From Stramonita haemastoma (lineage: Eukaryota; Mollusca; Gastropoda; Neogastropoda; Muricidae): 64,000 nucleotides of DNA. Under the pieces are notes generated by a model, which was given only the letters and a program-made list of their open reading frames with translations, was not told the DNA's origin and searched no databases. Positions 9,450-20,224 of this stretch are shown one piece after another; within the stretch, counting starts at the first letter, position 1; the number at the start of each line of letters is the position of its first letter. Made by a program: the position numbers and the translations under genes. Location: contig CM060323.1 in the NCBI GenBank assembly GCA_030674155.1, positions 4,771,072 to 4,835,071 of the forward strand, given 5' to 3'.

Positions 9450-10849
9450 AATATACATGCTTAGGAAGAGGAAAAAATGGGGGTAAAATGAGATCTCGGT
9501 ATGCCAATAGTTATCAAAGCAAGATTGCAATGTTGATAGGAAGAACTCAGAAGGGGGTGGTCTGCCTGTATTAGGCATATGGGCGGCATCTATCAACAAA
9601 AACAAACAGCTTCCTTCCAGAGGGTCCAACACACATCACACAAACACAACCATCACCCCACCCCAGCCTATTGTATTGTGGTGTTCTGTGTTATTTGTGA
9701 CAACTGATAGTACTCAAACATGATGGCAAAAATGCAGGGTATGAATGTGCTAACAATTTTTTCTGTTAGTTATGTGCCTCAGGTAGACTCATCTCACACA
9801 TTGACAAATTGCAAATTTCACTTGTATGTTTACTCAGATTGTTGTCGTTTTATATTTCATAGTGTCATCAGCTCATTTTTTCTCAGTTGGATACTTTTTG
9901 GAGCGTGTAAAAGAACCTCGTTCAGCTACAGAGTGAGAAAAAAAAATCCTTGTTCAACATCTGTGTGAGTGAACATCCCCATCCGACACTATCTTCAATG
10001 CCTTTTCTTGTTACTCTGTAAGAAGTCACTGGAGCACTGCACTGAAGAGCTGTTTACTATATTCTTCCATGTGTGTTAGTTACACACCAAAACCTGGGTC
10101 CCTGCGGATGGTTTCCTTATGAATTGTGCAATATTAGCAACCTCCAGTTTTTTTTTTGTTTATCCTATCATTTTCTTCAGTCAACAGTTTCTAAGAGAAC
10201 AGTTTTCAAACTTTTTTTTTCTCACAACAATGCAAGTGTGAAATAATGCCCATCTATCAATCGTATGTGTGAAAGAATCCCTGTCCAGTTACTGTGTATA
10301 TGGGTCACCCTCCTGAAACGTGGTCTCTTTTTGACACGAGTGCTCAAAAAGCAAAGTTGGTATTTTGGAATGATTTTATATTAATTAATAAAGTAGGTAA
10401 AAGGTCTTAGTATGTAAAGCAAAAATAGGCAAGTAATCAGGTTGTTGGTATAACTGGGCAATACATGACATTATCGGCCAACCTCTCATGGTGTGTGGAC
10501 ACCAAATCTACATTATTTCCTAAGGTTCACATGGGGGATTTTCTTTCGGCTATAAATGGAATTCCATCTTAGCGATTTTCAGATTGAAGATTTGTTTTTA
10601 AAAGAAATATTAGACGCAAGACCTTAAATCCTTTTAAAAATGACAACCATAACAAAAACCTCCTTAAAAACCCTTGAAAGGTAAGACTTGTCTATCAAAG
10701 ATGCAAAGAAGCAGCGATCAACAGGGGCACCAGGATCTTGTTCAGCTGCTGACACGTCTGCAAAGGGACCGTTGCTTCTGAACTGTGACCCACAGCCGTC
10801 TGTCTGACCACTGGATTATTCTTGTAAAAGGAAGACTGCAACTTTGGCG

Positions 10850-11190
10850 CAGATGGTCGACACTACTTTCAACAAAAGCATGGACTGCATGGTGGTTCAG
10901 GTCATCAGAGACAAAAAAAATGATTGACACATCATAGCACCCTGACAGCTTGGGCACAAGTCATGATCATGTAGCCACAGGGTGAAGTGTGACCTGCTTC
11001 TGATATTAATTTGTTATTGTCTATCATGGTCGACATTACTTTCAACAAAAGCATGGATCCATGGTGGTGGTGCTTCACGTCATCAGAAACAAAAAACAAT
11101 GATTGATACACCATAGCCCCCTGACAGCTTGGGCAGAAGTCCTGATTATGTAGCCACAGGGTGAAGTGTGACCTGCTTCTGGTGCCAGAG
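10850..11190. repeat. tandem duplication of about 170 bp
   Basis: Two similar copies, 10852-11000 and 11024-11181, share TTTCAACAAAAGCATGGA, CCCTGACAGCTTGGGCA and TAGCCACAGGGTGAAGTGTG. No convincing coding capacity. Confidence 0.8.
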
Positions 11191-11419
11191 GGCTGACTGA
11201 CTGGACTTCATGCTGGTACTGGTAGGGGAAAGTCCCCAAATACCAAACACTTGAAAGAAATATGACATTTTTCCACAAACAACGAAACAGCGACAATTTT
11301 CAAAAACAAATTTATATCAAATGATTCTTCCACAACATTCATACCACATCTGGGTGAAGATACCAACAACAGATGTTATTTCAGTTTGAAGATGTCGGAG
11401 AAATGGTGGGAACGACAGC

Positions 11420-11790
11420 ACCTAGTCCTGTAGTTGTAGCTGACTGCGGTGGTGGTTATAAGACTGCTGCCCTGGTCTCTGTTGCTGGCGAGTCACTCTT
11501 CTAAACAAGCTCTCCACCTCCCTTCTGTTCTTCATGGCCTTGATGACAGAGGCCAGGTCCCCACTGAAGAGCTGTGTCTCTGATGGAGACAAGCTTTCAA
11601 GGGTTGCCCTGCCCTGAGTGTCTGCCACCGTGTTCAGGCATAGCTGTCGTCGTTCCTTGCACAGGGCTGAGGATCTCAGCAGCAAGGATCCGCAAGGCGT
11701 GTCCCAGCCTGGGCATTGGCCTTGTCCTCACTCAGCAGCTGGAGCATCCCTCCCCTCCACCCCTCCCTCCCTGCACGTCCCTCTGAAGTG
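11420..11790 (-). pseudogene. relic retroelement gag-like ORF
   Basis: An 87-residue - strand reading frame (11685-11422) carries SPSETQLFSGDLASVIKAMK followed by a Gln/Arg/Ser-rich basic tail (RVTRQQQRPGQQSYNHHRS). Upstream the coding-like text continues in another frame (KANAQAGHALRILAAEIL), so a frameshift near 11680 is likely. The hydrophobic-acidic GDDL-like motif plus basic tail resembles the gag-like protein linked to tyrosine-recombinase (DIRS-type) retroelements in invertebrates, but this is from memory and weak. No recombinase or RT is found beside it. Confidence 0.3.
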
Positions 11791-12423
11791 GATGGGAGCA
11801 GGGGGGGGGGGGGGGTCATCTCTCCAGACATGTTTGCAGTGGTCACAGCCAGACACACTGCATGTGCTGGCTATCACGAAGTATGCGCATCTCTCACCCA
11901 TCACGCAGTTTCGGTAAACTGCAAGAAATGGAGATATGTATATATTATGTTGCAAGGTTCAGATGAACTTGGAAAATACTAGGAGTCCGGCACTCCACAA
12001 CTCAGCGAAATGTGAGGCCAGGCAGGAGTATTATGGTAACACTTTTTTTTTTATTGTTTACTTCATCACTAATAACACAACAACACAACGCACACACACC
12101 ACTTGTTCTTGGCCAATTCCTTGCTGCTCTTTTCACCAAGCAGTTGAAAAAAGTAATACTGATTCACGTCATCTTATGACGTAAGGGCTAAAGCGATGAT
12201 ATTATAAATTACGTCATTTTCGACTCCCAGCCCCATACACATCACATCTCTCCTCTCTTCCTCCAAGGCAGTTTGGTGGTGTTGTGTCATGTACTCCTTC
12301 AATGTTCATGTGCCTCTGCAGAGCTGACAGCATCACCTTGACTGATTCGCCTTTGGGCTTTCTTGGTCAGGAGGCCCAATGTGATCTGTATAATTATGTA
12401 GTTGCACTGTTTTAATCTGAGAT

Positions 12424-12862
12424 TTTAAATTTTACAAGGTAACAGCCTCGATTTTTCTGAGACCGGTGGTCCTTTTTCTTCGTTGTCATCAAAAGATGAT
12501 GCCATTTTGGCGAAAATATCGTCATCTTCCTCCTCGGTAGCTTCTGCTATCAGCTCTTTTTCCAGCTCCTCTGCCTTCTCATTAGAAACACTGTCGGTGA
12601 CAGTTTCTGAATCACTGCCTGCCTTTCTTTCTTTTTCCTCATTCTCAGCAAGGAGTTCTTTGTCTGCGTCAGCGCGGATTTTTGCTCCTCTGGGAGTGCG
12701 GTGCACTTCTTTCAAAATTATCCATTCTTGTCGAAAGGTTTTGAATTATTGAAAAAATATCTCGGAGAGATGGTTCCCTTTCCCCAGTGGTTCAGCAGAG
12801 GTGCCAGCTTGTGGTTCTTCTTCATGTGATCCTGAATCCATAACCAATTCCTGGTCACTAGA
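12424..12862 (-). pseudogene. unrecognised acidic ORF with one in-frame stop
   Basis: On the - strand an open frame runs from ATG (12862) through MLLSHSSDQELVMDSGSHEE and on to EIFFQ, then TAA, then continues in the same frame with FKTFRQEWIILKEVHRTP and an acidic Glu/Asp/Ser-rich stretch to a TAA near 12424. Codon use looks protein-like. The 3' end merges into sequence resembling repeat E, so it may be part of a mobile element or a retro-copy. I do not recognise the family. Confidence 0.4.
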
Positions 12863-13114
12863 GTGACTCAACAGCATGGATCTCTTTTTTTTTTTTTTTC
12901 AGAAACACTTTTCCACAATACACAGATTTCACAGGCACTACAAAAAACAGGTTGTGATAAACCAGTTTTCAACACCATTTAAAAGAAGCCAAGAAAAGCA
13001 AGGTCTAGAAAACTATATTGTAGCTAATGCTCAGATTCCTGACAGTGATGGGCGTCGCCGCCACAGCGAGAGGCGATATGATAACGTCTGGACAGTAGCT
13101 CGGCTAGGCACAAA

Positions 13115-13990
13115 CTGATAGTCTAATTGGATTGGATTGGTCTCCACGTCTGCTGGGCTATAAACAAGAAGATTGGATTGGATTGGACTCCACGTCTTTC
13201 TTTGCTTGTAAGTGTGTCAGTTTGGGAATGGATTGGATTGGACGCCACGTCTTTCTTTGCTTGTAAGTGTGTCAGTTTGGGATTGGATTGGACTTCACGT
13301 CTTTCTTTGCTTGTAAGTGTGTCAGTTTGGGATTGGATTGGATTGGACTCCACGTCTTTCTTTGCTTGTAAGTGTGTCAGTTTGGGATTGGATTGGACGC
13401 CACGTCTTTCTTTGCTTGTAAGTGTGTCAGTTTGGGATTGGATTGGACTCCACGTCTTTCTTTGCTTGTAAGTGTGTCAGTTTGGGATTGGATTGGACGC
13501 CACGTCTTTCTTTGCTTGTAAGTGTGTCAGTTTGGGATTGGATTGGACGCCACGTCTTTCTTTGCTTGTAAGTGTGTCAGTTTGGGATTGGATTGGACTC
13601 CACGTCTTTCTTTGCTTGTAAGTGTGTCAGTTTGGGATTGGATTGGACGCCACGTCTTTCTTTGCTTGTAAGTGTGTCAGTTTGGGATTGGATTGGACTC
13701 CACGTCTTTCTTTGCTTGTAAGTGTGTCAGTTTGGGATTGGATTGGACTCCACGTCTTTCTTTGCTTGTAAGTGTGTCAGTTTGGGATTGGATTGGACGC
13801 CACGTCTTTCTTTGCTTGTAAGTGTGTCAGTTTGGGATTGGATTGGACGCCACGTCTTTCTTTGCTTGTAAGTGTGTCAGTTTGGGATTGGATTGGACTC
13901 CACGTCTTTCTTTGCTTGTAAGTGTGTCAGTTTGGGATTGGATTGGATTGGACTCCACGTCTTTCTTTGCTTGTAAGTGTGTCAGTTTGG
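13115..13990. repeat. 52-bp minisatellite with TTGGA core, block 1
   Basis: About 17 copies of a unit of about 47-57 bp: GGATTGGATTGGACKCCACG followed by TCTTTCTTTGCTTGTAAGTG and TGTCAGTTTGG. Units alternate between ACTCC and ACGCC variants. Open frames over it on both strands are products of the repetition. A second block lies at 15800-16125. Confidence 0.95.
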
Positions 13991-14127
13991 TAAGTTTTTC
14001 CATGAAAATCACCACACTCCGCTATTTCCATGTCTGTGTCTATCAGGGGGGATTCCACCCCTTACACCAGGGCATTGCTAAAAGTAGTGACAATAAAGTT
14101 AACCCTTCTCCCCCTGTGGCACAAACT

Positions 14128-14998
14128 ACAACTGCAAAACCACCACACTTCCATCTCCATTGGTGGAAGACCCCTTTGCAACCTCAGATTTGCAGATGAC
14201 ATTGACCTCATGGGCAGCAGCAAACAAGAACTGCAAATCCTCACAGACAGTCTAACAGATCGAGCGAGCGCATACGGCATGGAGGTCAGTACAGAGAAAT
14301 CAAAGATCATGGTCAACAGTGCAAGTAATGACATCACAGAAATAAAGATGAATGGAGAAATGCTGGAAGAGGTCAGCCAATTCAAATACTTAGGCTCCAT
14401 CCTAACAAAAGATGGCACATCAAACAATGCAGTGAAAGCCCGTATTGCAACAGCAACATCTGCTCTAGTCAGACTCGAGAGGATCATCAGAAGCAACAAT
14501 ATCAGCTTCTGCACCAAATACCACCTCTACAAATCCCTCGTGATATCTATCCTTCTAGTTGTGAATCATGGACTTTGACAGCAGAGTTAGAGAGGAGAAT
14601 CCAAGCATTCGAGAACAAGTGCCACAGAAGACTCCTCAAAATATCATACAAAGAACACAAGACCAATAACTATGTGAAAGAAGAAACCAAAAAGCGTGTG
14701 GGCCCCCAAGAGCCTTTGCTCTCCACCATAAAGAGGAGAAAGCTGATGTGGTTTGGTCACACCACAAGACACAACACCTTAGCAAAAACCATCTTGCAAG
14801 GAACAGTCGAGGGCAAGAGAAGAAGAGGCCGCCAAAAGAATTCATGGGTTGACAACATCAAAGACTGGACCGCCCAACCCCTGCAACACCTCCTACTAGC
14901 CACACAGTATCGTGAAGCATGGAAAAAGATCTCTTGTTGCGTCTTCTCTCATGTCCCCCCTACGTCCTTTGGGACATGAGACTGAGTGAGTGACAACT
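14128..14998 (+). pseudogene. LINE reverse-transcriptase fragment with a frameshift
   Basis: It encodes the end of an RT domain: NLRFADDIDLMGSSKQELQ with the catalytic ADD, KYLGSILTKDG, then after a frameshift near 14555-14560 CESWTLTAELERRIQAFENK, RRKLMWFGHTTRH and a basic GKRRRGRQKNSW tail. These motifs belong to a widespread endonuclease/RT-type non-LTR element (RTE-like or related; clade not certain). It is 5' truncated and ends near 14980. Short ACAACT repeats flank it (14128-14133 and 14993-14998), and an uninterrupted version of the flanking sequence lies at 16250-16270. Confidence 0.8.
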
Positions 14999-15344
14999 AT
15001 GAAAAACCATGCCAAGGGAAGTCAAGTGACTCATTTTTTGATAGCTACTGATTTAAAAAAAAAAATTTAATATGATTACCTGATTTAGCTGCAGCAAAGT
15101 ATTTCTCCTGCATCTTGCAACAAACGAATTTGTTTTCAAGTACATGGTGTCATTTACTCACCCCCCAAAAATTGTAATGTCATATTAAATTAGACTGAAC
15201 CTCACCCAAAAAAAGACAGGGTTACACAAAACGGATGGCAAAATTATAAAAGATGAATAATGTATAAATAAATAATTAAATAAATAAATAAAAAACACTA
15301 AATAATGTATGCTCAAGGCAGAGGAGACTCCAATGCAGTTTAGG

Positions 15345-15612
15345 GTTTGTTTTAAGGAATCTGGTTTGGGTTTTATCTCATTTTATGCGTGATTGATGTG
15401 GCCTTTTTCTACAATGCGGTGCCTGTCCTGTGTTGACCATTATGGTTGACCAGGGCATTGATACAAGCAAGGACAAAAAAGGTGGTTTTATACCCCCGTT
15501 TTAATTTGTATATAGTCGAAACAGTTTTAATCGAGGTTATAATTTGACGAGGTGACAGCCCTGATATGGCCTCTGTGGTCGGCGGGGCTGAAAACAACAT
15601 ATTGGATTGGTC
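15345..15612 (+). repeat. repeat E, copy 2
   Basis: Matches 5170-5440: AAGGAATCTGGTTTGGGTTT, TTATGGTTGACCAGGGC, GAGGTGACAGCCCTGATATG, GGTCGGCGGGGCTGAAAACA and an ATTGGATTGG end. Confidence 0.7.
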
Positions 15613-15739
15613 AAAGCCTGTAGCGGAGTTGCTTCTCAGTTCCTGGTTGGTAGAATTTCAGGAAGCACACCCCTTCGCTCTGCTTCGACTTGTCCAGGCA
15701 TGCGAGTGGCAAGTCTGTGGTGGTGTGCAGTTTTCGTCG

Positions 15740-16330
15740 TTTTAACAGATAGGCAAGGACACATCCCTGATATGGCCTCTGTGGTCAGCTGGGCTGTAAA
15801 CAAGATTGGATTGGATTGGACTCCATGTCTTTCTTTGCTTGTAAGTGTGTCAGTTTGGGATTGGATTGGATTGGACTGCACGTCTTTCTTTGCTTGTAAG
15901 TGTGTCAGTTTGGGATTGGATTAGACTCCACGTCTTTCTTTGCTTGTAAGTGTGTCAGTTTGGTATGGATTGGATTGGACTCCACGTCTTTCTTTGCTTG
16001 TAAGTGTGTCAGTTTGGTATGGATTGGATTGGACTCCACGTCTTTCTTTGCTTGTAAGTGTGTCAGTTTGGGATTGGAGTGGACTCCACGTCTTTCTTTG
16101 CTTGTAAGTGTGTCAGTTTGGTAAGTTTTTCCATGAAAATCACCACAGTCCACTAATTCCATGTCTGTGTCTATCAGGGGGGATTCCACCCACAACACCA
16201 GGGCATTGCTAAAAGAAGTGACAGTAAAGTTAACCCTTCTCCCCCTGTGGCACTAACTAAAAACCATGCCAAGGGAAGCAACTCATTTTTTTTTTTATAG
16301 CTACTAATTTTAAGAATAATTTAAACTGTA
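15740..16330. repeat. 52-bp minisatellite block 2 with shared 3' flank
   Basis: Six to seven copies of the unit seen at 13115-13990. They follow a repeat E end (GATATGGCCTCTGTGGTCAG, CTGTAAACAAGATTGGATTG) and precede the same downstream flank as block 1 (GTAAGTTTTTCCATGAAAAT and GGGGGGATTCCACCC). The flank here lacks the LINE fragment present after block 1. Confidence 0.85.
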
Positions 16331-16744
16331 ATTACTTAAGAGTTTTAGAATGTGATGAGGTGACAGCCCCGCTATAGCTTGTGTGGTTGGCGGGGCCAGA
16401 AACAGCAGGGTTGGGTTGGATTGGACACGGTGAGGTGTGAAATGAAGGGCACAGTGTGTGTACCTTTGTTCTGCAATGCCAGGAGTGTACCAGCTTAGGA
16501 GGACAGGAGGTAGGTCTCTTTTCTTTCTGCAGTGGTTTTTGGTTGGGTTTTGTTGTTGTTTTTCCATAGTTTTCTGTCTTTTTTTTTCTTCAAAATGCCA
16601 CGTCTCTTGAAAGATAAGAGAGTGATTATCTTTATAAGTTTATGGATGGGAGATTTTTTTTTTTTTTTTTTTCAATCCCGAGCTAGGGCTCTGAGATTCA
16701 CTAATGAGAAGATTTTACATATAATTATGTAACTGTTTGCCCAT

Positions 16745-18000
16745 TATCAAGGTAGCCTGTGTGGTCAGCGGGGCTAAAAACAACTGGATTGGATTGGAAG
16801 GTAGCCACATTCCAACTTTGGGGGTGCTGTCTAAACGCACCACCATTATGCATGTTTAAAAATAAAAAATAAAAAATTTAAAGTTGTCATCCATTCCTGC
16901 CAGCTCAAAGGGCCTGCTCCTGTGAAAGGTGTAACAGGTTTTAACATACACATGTGTTAGATGTCTTGCTTAGCTATGAGTGTTCGTGGAGAGGAAGTGT
17001 GCTGTGCATTTTTTGAAGAGGCTCCCTGGAGGTAAAGGCTGTTTAAAAAAAAAACGCTGGCATTTAGCACATAATAAACAGGGCTGTCCTAGATTTTTTT
17101 TTTTTAATATGAAAGAGTGCGAGATTTGCTATATTTGAAGACAGTTTGTTTTCAGGTATCAAAATTTTTGTGATGTTTTGGTCCCTGCTCCTCCCGCCTT
17201 TCTTTTGGGGTGATGGTGGCTTTTGATCTGACAAGTTATGATAGAAGTAAAAAAAAAAAATTTTTTTTAAAAGGGGGGTGTGTGTGTGGAAACATTATTT
17301 AGGTTGATCCCACCCAACGTGGTTTTTTAAATTATTATTCATTTGCAGTACTGCAGGGTTTTTCAGCATTGCAGAGTAATCATTATGCAAGTGTTGCTGT
17401 TCTGATCACGTTTTCTGATATAATTTGGCACTTTTTCTTTGTTCACATGTGATTTTTTTTTTGTTTCTTGGTTACAGCTCTGAGGTTTACCAATGATGAT
17501 ATTTTGCGTAGTTGACCATTTGCCCTCCATTAAGGTAGCTGCATTTGGACTTTGGGGATGATGCCTAAACATGACACCAGTGCATGCATTTTAAAAAAAT
17601 ACTTTTTCATCTGTTCCTACTGGCATGCAATGGCCTACCCTTCCAAAAGGTGGAACAGGTTATAACATGTATGCAAAATTTTCTGTTTGTTCACAGAACC
17701 TCAATTTTGTCTCATTCAAAGGATCTTTATGGGAGTGGAGTTGGTACTGATATTTTTAACTCCAGGGAAATAATTCTAACAGGTAGTGGGTAGTGGGTCA
17801 AACCCGGGCCATCAGACTGCAAGCCCAGTGTTCTCCCACTGGGCTGTCCTGCCAGCCTCCAGCATGCTACAGTTATGATCCTGCACTTTGTTCTTTGTTC
17901 ACACGGGATGATCTGGTACCATGTCTTAGCTTACAGTGGTTTGGTTTTGTTTATAATGCGGAACCCTTGCTAACATGGAAGTATTCACTTTGTGATGCTT
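16745..18000 (-). repeat. repeat E and SINE A-like fragments
   Basis: 16745-16800 is a repeat E end (GTCAGCGGGGCTAAAAACAA). 16870-16975 and 17590-17850 are reverse-strand diverged SINE A copies; the latter keeps GTGGAACAGGTTATAACATG, GTCTCATTCAAAGGATCTTT and a tRNA-like end near 17800-17850. No gene is seen in 16430-18660. Confidence 0.55.
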
Positions 18001-18665
18001 GTGTTCTGAGTGGGTTTATGTCCACAGGAGCCACTAGTCTGAAAGGATATTGGTTTTTTTCAGTGCAATTGTTGGAATCTGCATGCTTTTATTAACACCT
18101 TGCACATTATTAAAAAAAAAAAGTTTTCCAGTCAACTTTTCTTTTTTCATTTTTCTATTGGTTCCTTTGCCTGTAATTATTCAACAAGTCTGATGTTTGC
18201 ATACTTTTACAGTTACTGCAGACAATGTGGGATTTATGAATGTTTGTGGGGGGGGGGGGGGTCTTTTTTTTTGTTGTTCTGTGTACATGACAGTTTTTAG
18301 TTTGCACATGTGTTTATCTCAAAGCCTCAGTGATTTGAATAGGGTCACTATACTGAATGCAAGTTTATATCATGTGAAAAAAAAAGAGCTGTTTTTGTGG
18401 AAAGAAATGAAACATTTTAACAACTCAAAACTGGGCTGTCATATCTGGCCTTGAAATAAGATGACATAGTTTCTTGTGTAACCAATATTACAGATGTGTG
18501 GGGTAGGGGTGGAGGAATTGTAATGGTGGTAGTTATTTCTAACTTAAGATTTCAGGTGTGATGAGGTAAAGTATATAGACAGGTTTGCTAGGGTACCTAG
18601 AAGATAGAAGGTGGTAGGTATATGTGGCAGTTGTGGGAAATAATCCAGTTTTTTTTTTTTTTTTA

Positions 18666-18995
18666 AATTCTTTTATTTTGAGGATAATGGAATAAGCATT
18701 CATGTACTTTTTTTTTTTTTTTTACATCCAGTCCCCGTGTGTATGCAGTTTTGTTGGTTTTGTCATCCATTCCAACACGATGGCCTACTCTTCCAAAAAA
18801 GCGGAACAGGTTTTAACATGTGCACAGGATGTTCTGCATGTGTTCGTAAACAGGACCTCAGCTAATAGTCTCATCCAAAGGATTTTGGGGTAATGGAGTT
18901 GGCACTGATGTTAACTCCATAGGAAAAAATCTTCAGTGAGATTCAGCACAGCACATCACGGGGGCATCACTGTGACCACCAGGCTACCCCGTCCC
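18666..18995 (-). repeat. SINE A copy, nearly complete
   Basis: The reverse complement carries the tail (TTGAGGATAATGGAATAAGC), CCAGTCCCCGTGTGTATGCAG, AAGCGGAACAGGTTTTAACA, the ATGTTAACTCCA block and a head ending CCAGGCTACCCCGTCC. Confidence 0.75.
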
Positions 18996-19019
18996 CAGTG
19001 AGGAAGAGGGTAAGTTTGG

Positions 19020-19625
19020 CAGGTGAAAGATGCCGGGGGACAGAGGAACCGCCTTTGTCTTGCATGCTGTTCATCAGATGGGCAAAGTTCACCCCCTTCC
19101 TCCATCATAGAAGGGAAATAACCACCTATCACTACCCCCCCCTCCTCCCCTCATGTCAGTGGTTACATTATCTAATTATTTACCTTTTACAATTTAGCCC
19201 TGACACCTGGTAGGTAATGAACAGTACTGCACAGTCTGTTACTAGTGTTATCAACCCATGTGTTCACATTCCTAGCACTAGAGGTAGGTTACTACCAATA
19301 GTTACTAGGGCTAGGAATGTGAACACATGGGTTATCAACCCATGGGTTATCAATGTAATCAACCCATGTGTTCACATTCCTAGTTACTAGTGCTAGGAAT
19401 GTGAACACGAGGGTTGATAACACTAGTAACTGACCTCCTTCCAGTACTTTTCATTACCTACCGTGTGTCGGGGCTAAATCTGAAAGGGTAGATAGATAGA
19501 TAGATAGATAGATCAACTACTCACTGACATTAGGGGGAGGGGGAGAAAGTGATAGATGGCTATTTCCTTTTTCTGTTGGAGGAGGAAAACTTTGCAAACT
19601 TGATGAACAGCATGCAAACCAGGCC
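19020..19625. repeat. foldback element 1 (imperfect palindrome)
   Basis: The left arm 19020-19255 (CTTGCATGCTGTTCATCAGA, GAAATAACCACCTATCAC) pairs with the right arm 19410-19625 (GTGATAGATGGCTATTTCC, TTGATGAACAGCATGCAAAC). Inside, CCCATGTGTTCACATTCCTAG and its complement occur twice, giving nested hairpins around 19335. No ORF. Confidence 0.85.
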
Positions 19626-20135
19626 ACCCACCCCTAGGCCCTGTTTACCCCCCCCCCCCCCCACCCCTAGGCCCTGTTTACCCCATCCCCCCACCCCTAG
19701 GCCCTGTTTACCCCATCCCCCCACCCCTAGGTCAGGTTTACCCCACCCCCCGGCTGTATTTTCATTGGTGGAAAATGCAGTGTGGAGGGGAGGTGGATAG
19801 GTGGGGTAAATCTGACCTAGGGGTGGGGGGATTTACCCCACCTACCCATCCACCTCCCAGGTGCTCCCCTCCACACTGCATTTTCCACCAATGAAAATAC
19901 AGCCGAGTAGTGGGGTAAACCTGACCTTGGGGTGGGAGGGAGGAGGGTAAGCAGGGCTTAGGGGTGGGAGGGAGGAGGGTAAGCAGGGCTTAGGGGTGGG
20001 AGGGAGGAGGGTAAGCAGGGCTTAGGGGTGGGAGGGAGGAGGGTAAGCAGGGCTTAGGGTGGGAGGGAGGAGGGTAAGCAGGGGTGGGAGGGTAAACAGG
20101 GCTTAGGGGTGGGTGGGAGGGAGGGCCTCTTCTTG
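19620..20135. repeat. foldback element 2 with CCCACCCCTAGGCCCTGTTTA repeats
   Basis: The left arm has about four 26-29 bp copies of CACCCCTAGGCCCTGTTTAC. The right arm (19810-20110) has their complement as AGGGTAAGCAGGGCTTAGGG units. CTGTATTTTCATTGGTGGAA and its complement flank the centre near 19820. Confidence 0.85.
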
Positions 20136-20224
20136 CAAACTGTAATACATGTGCATCCCTGCTATGGTCCCACCTCTGACCCTCCTTCCTTCCTCCCTCC
20201 TTCAGGCCCAAAGCTGTGTCAGTT

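Noticed and set aside
13127..13471. Open frames of 114 and 76 residues over the 52-bp minisatellite, and similar frames at 13822-14015 and 15607-16198
   Set aside because: They exist on both strands only because the repeat unit lacks stops in some frames; no independent protein features.
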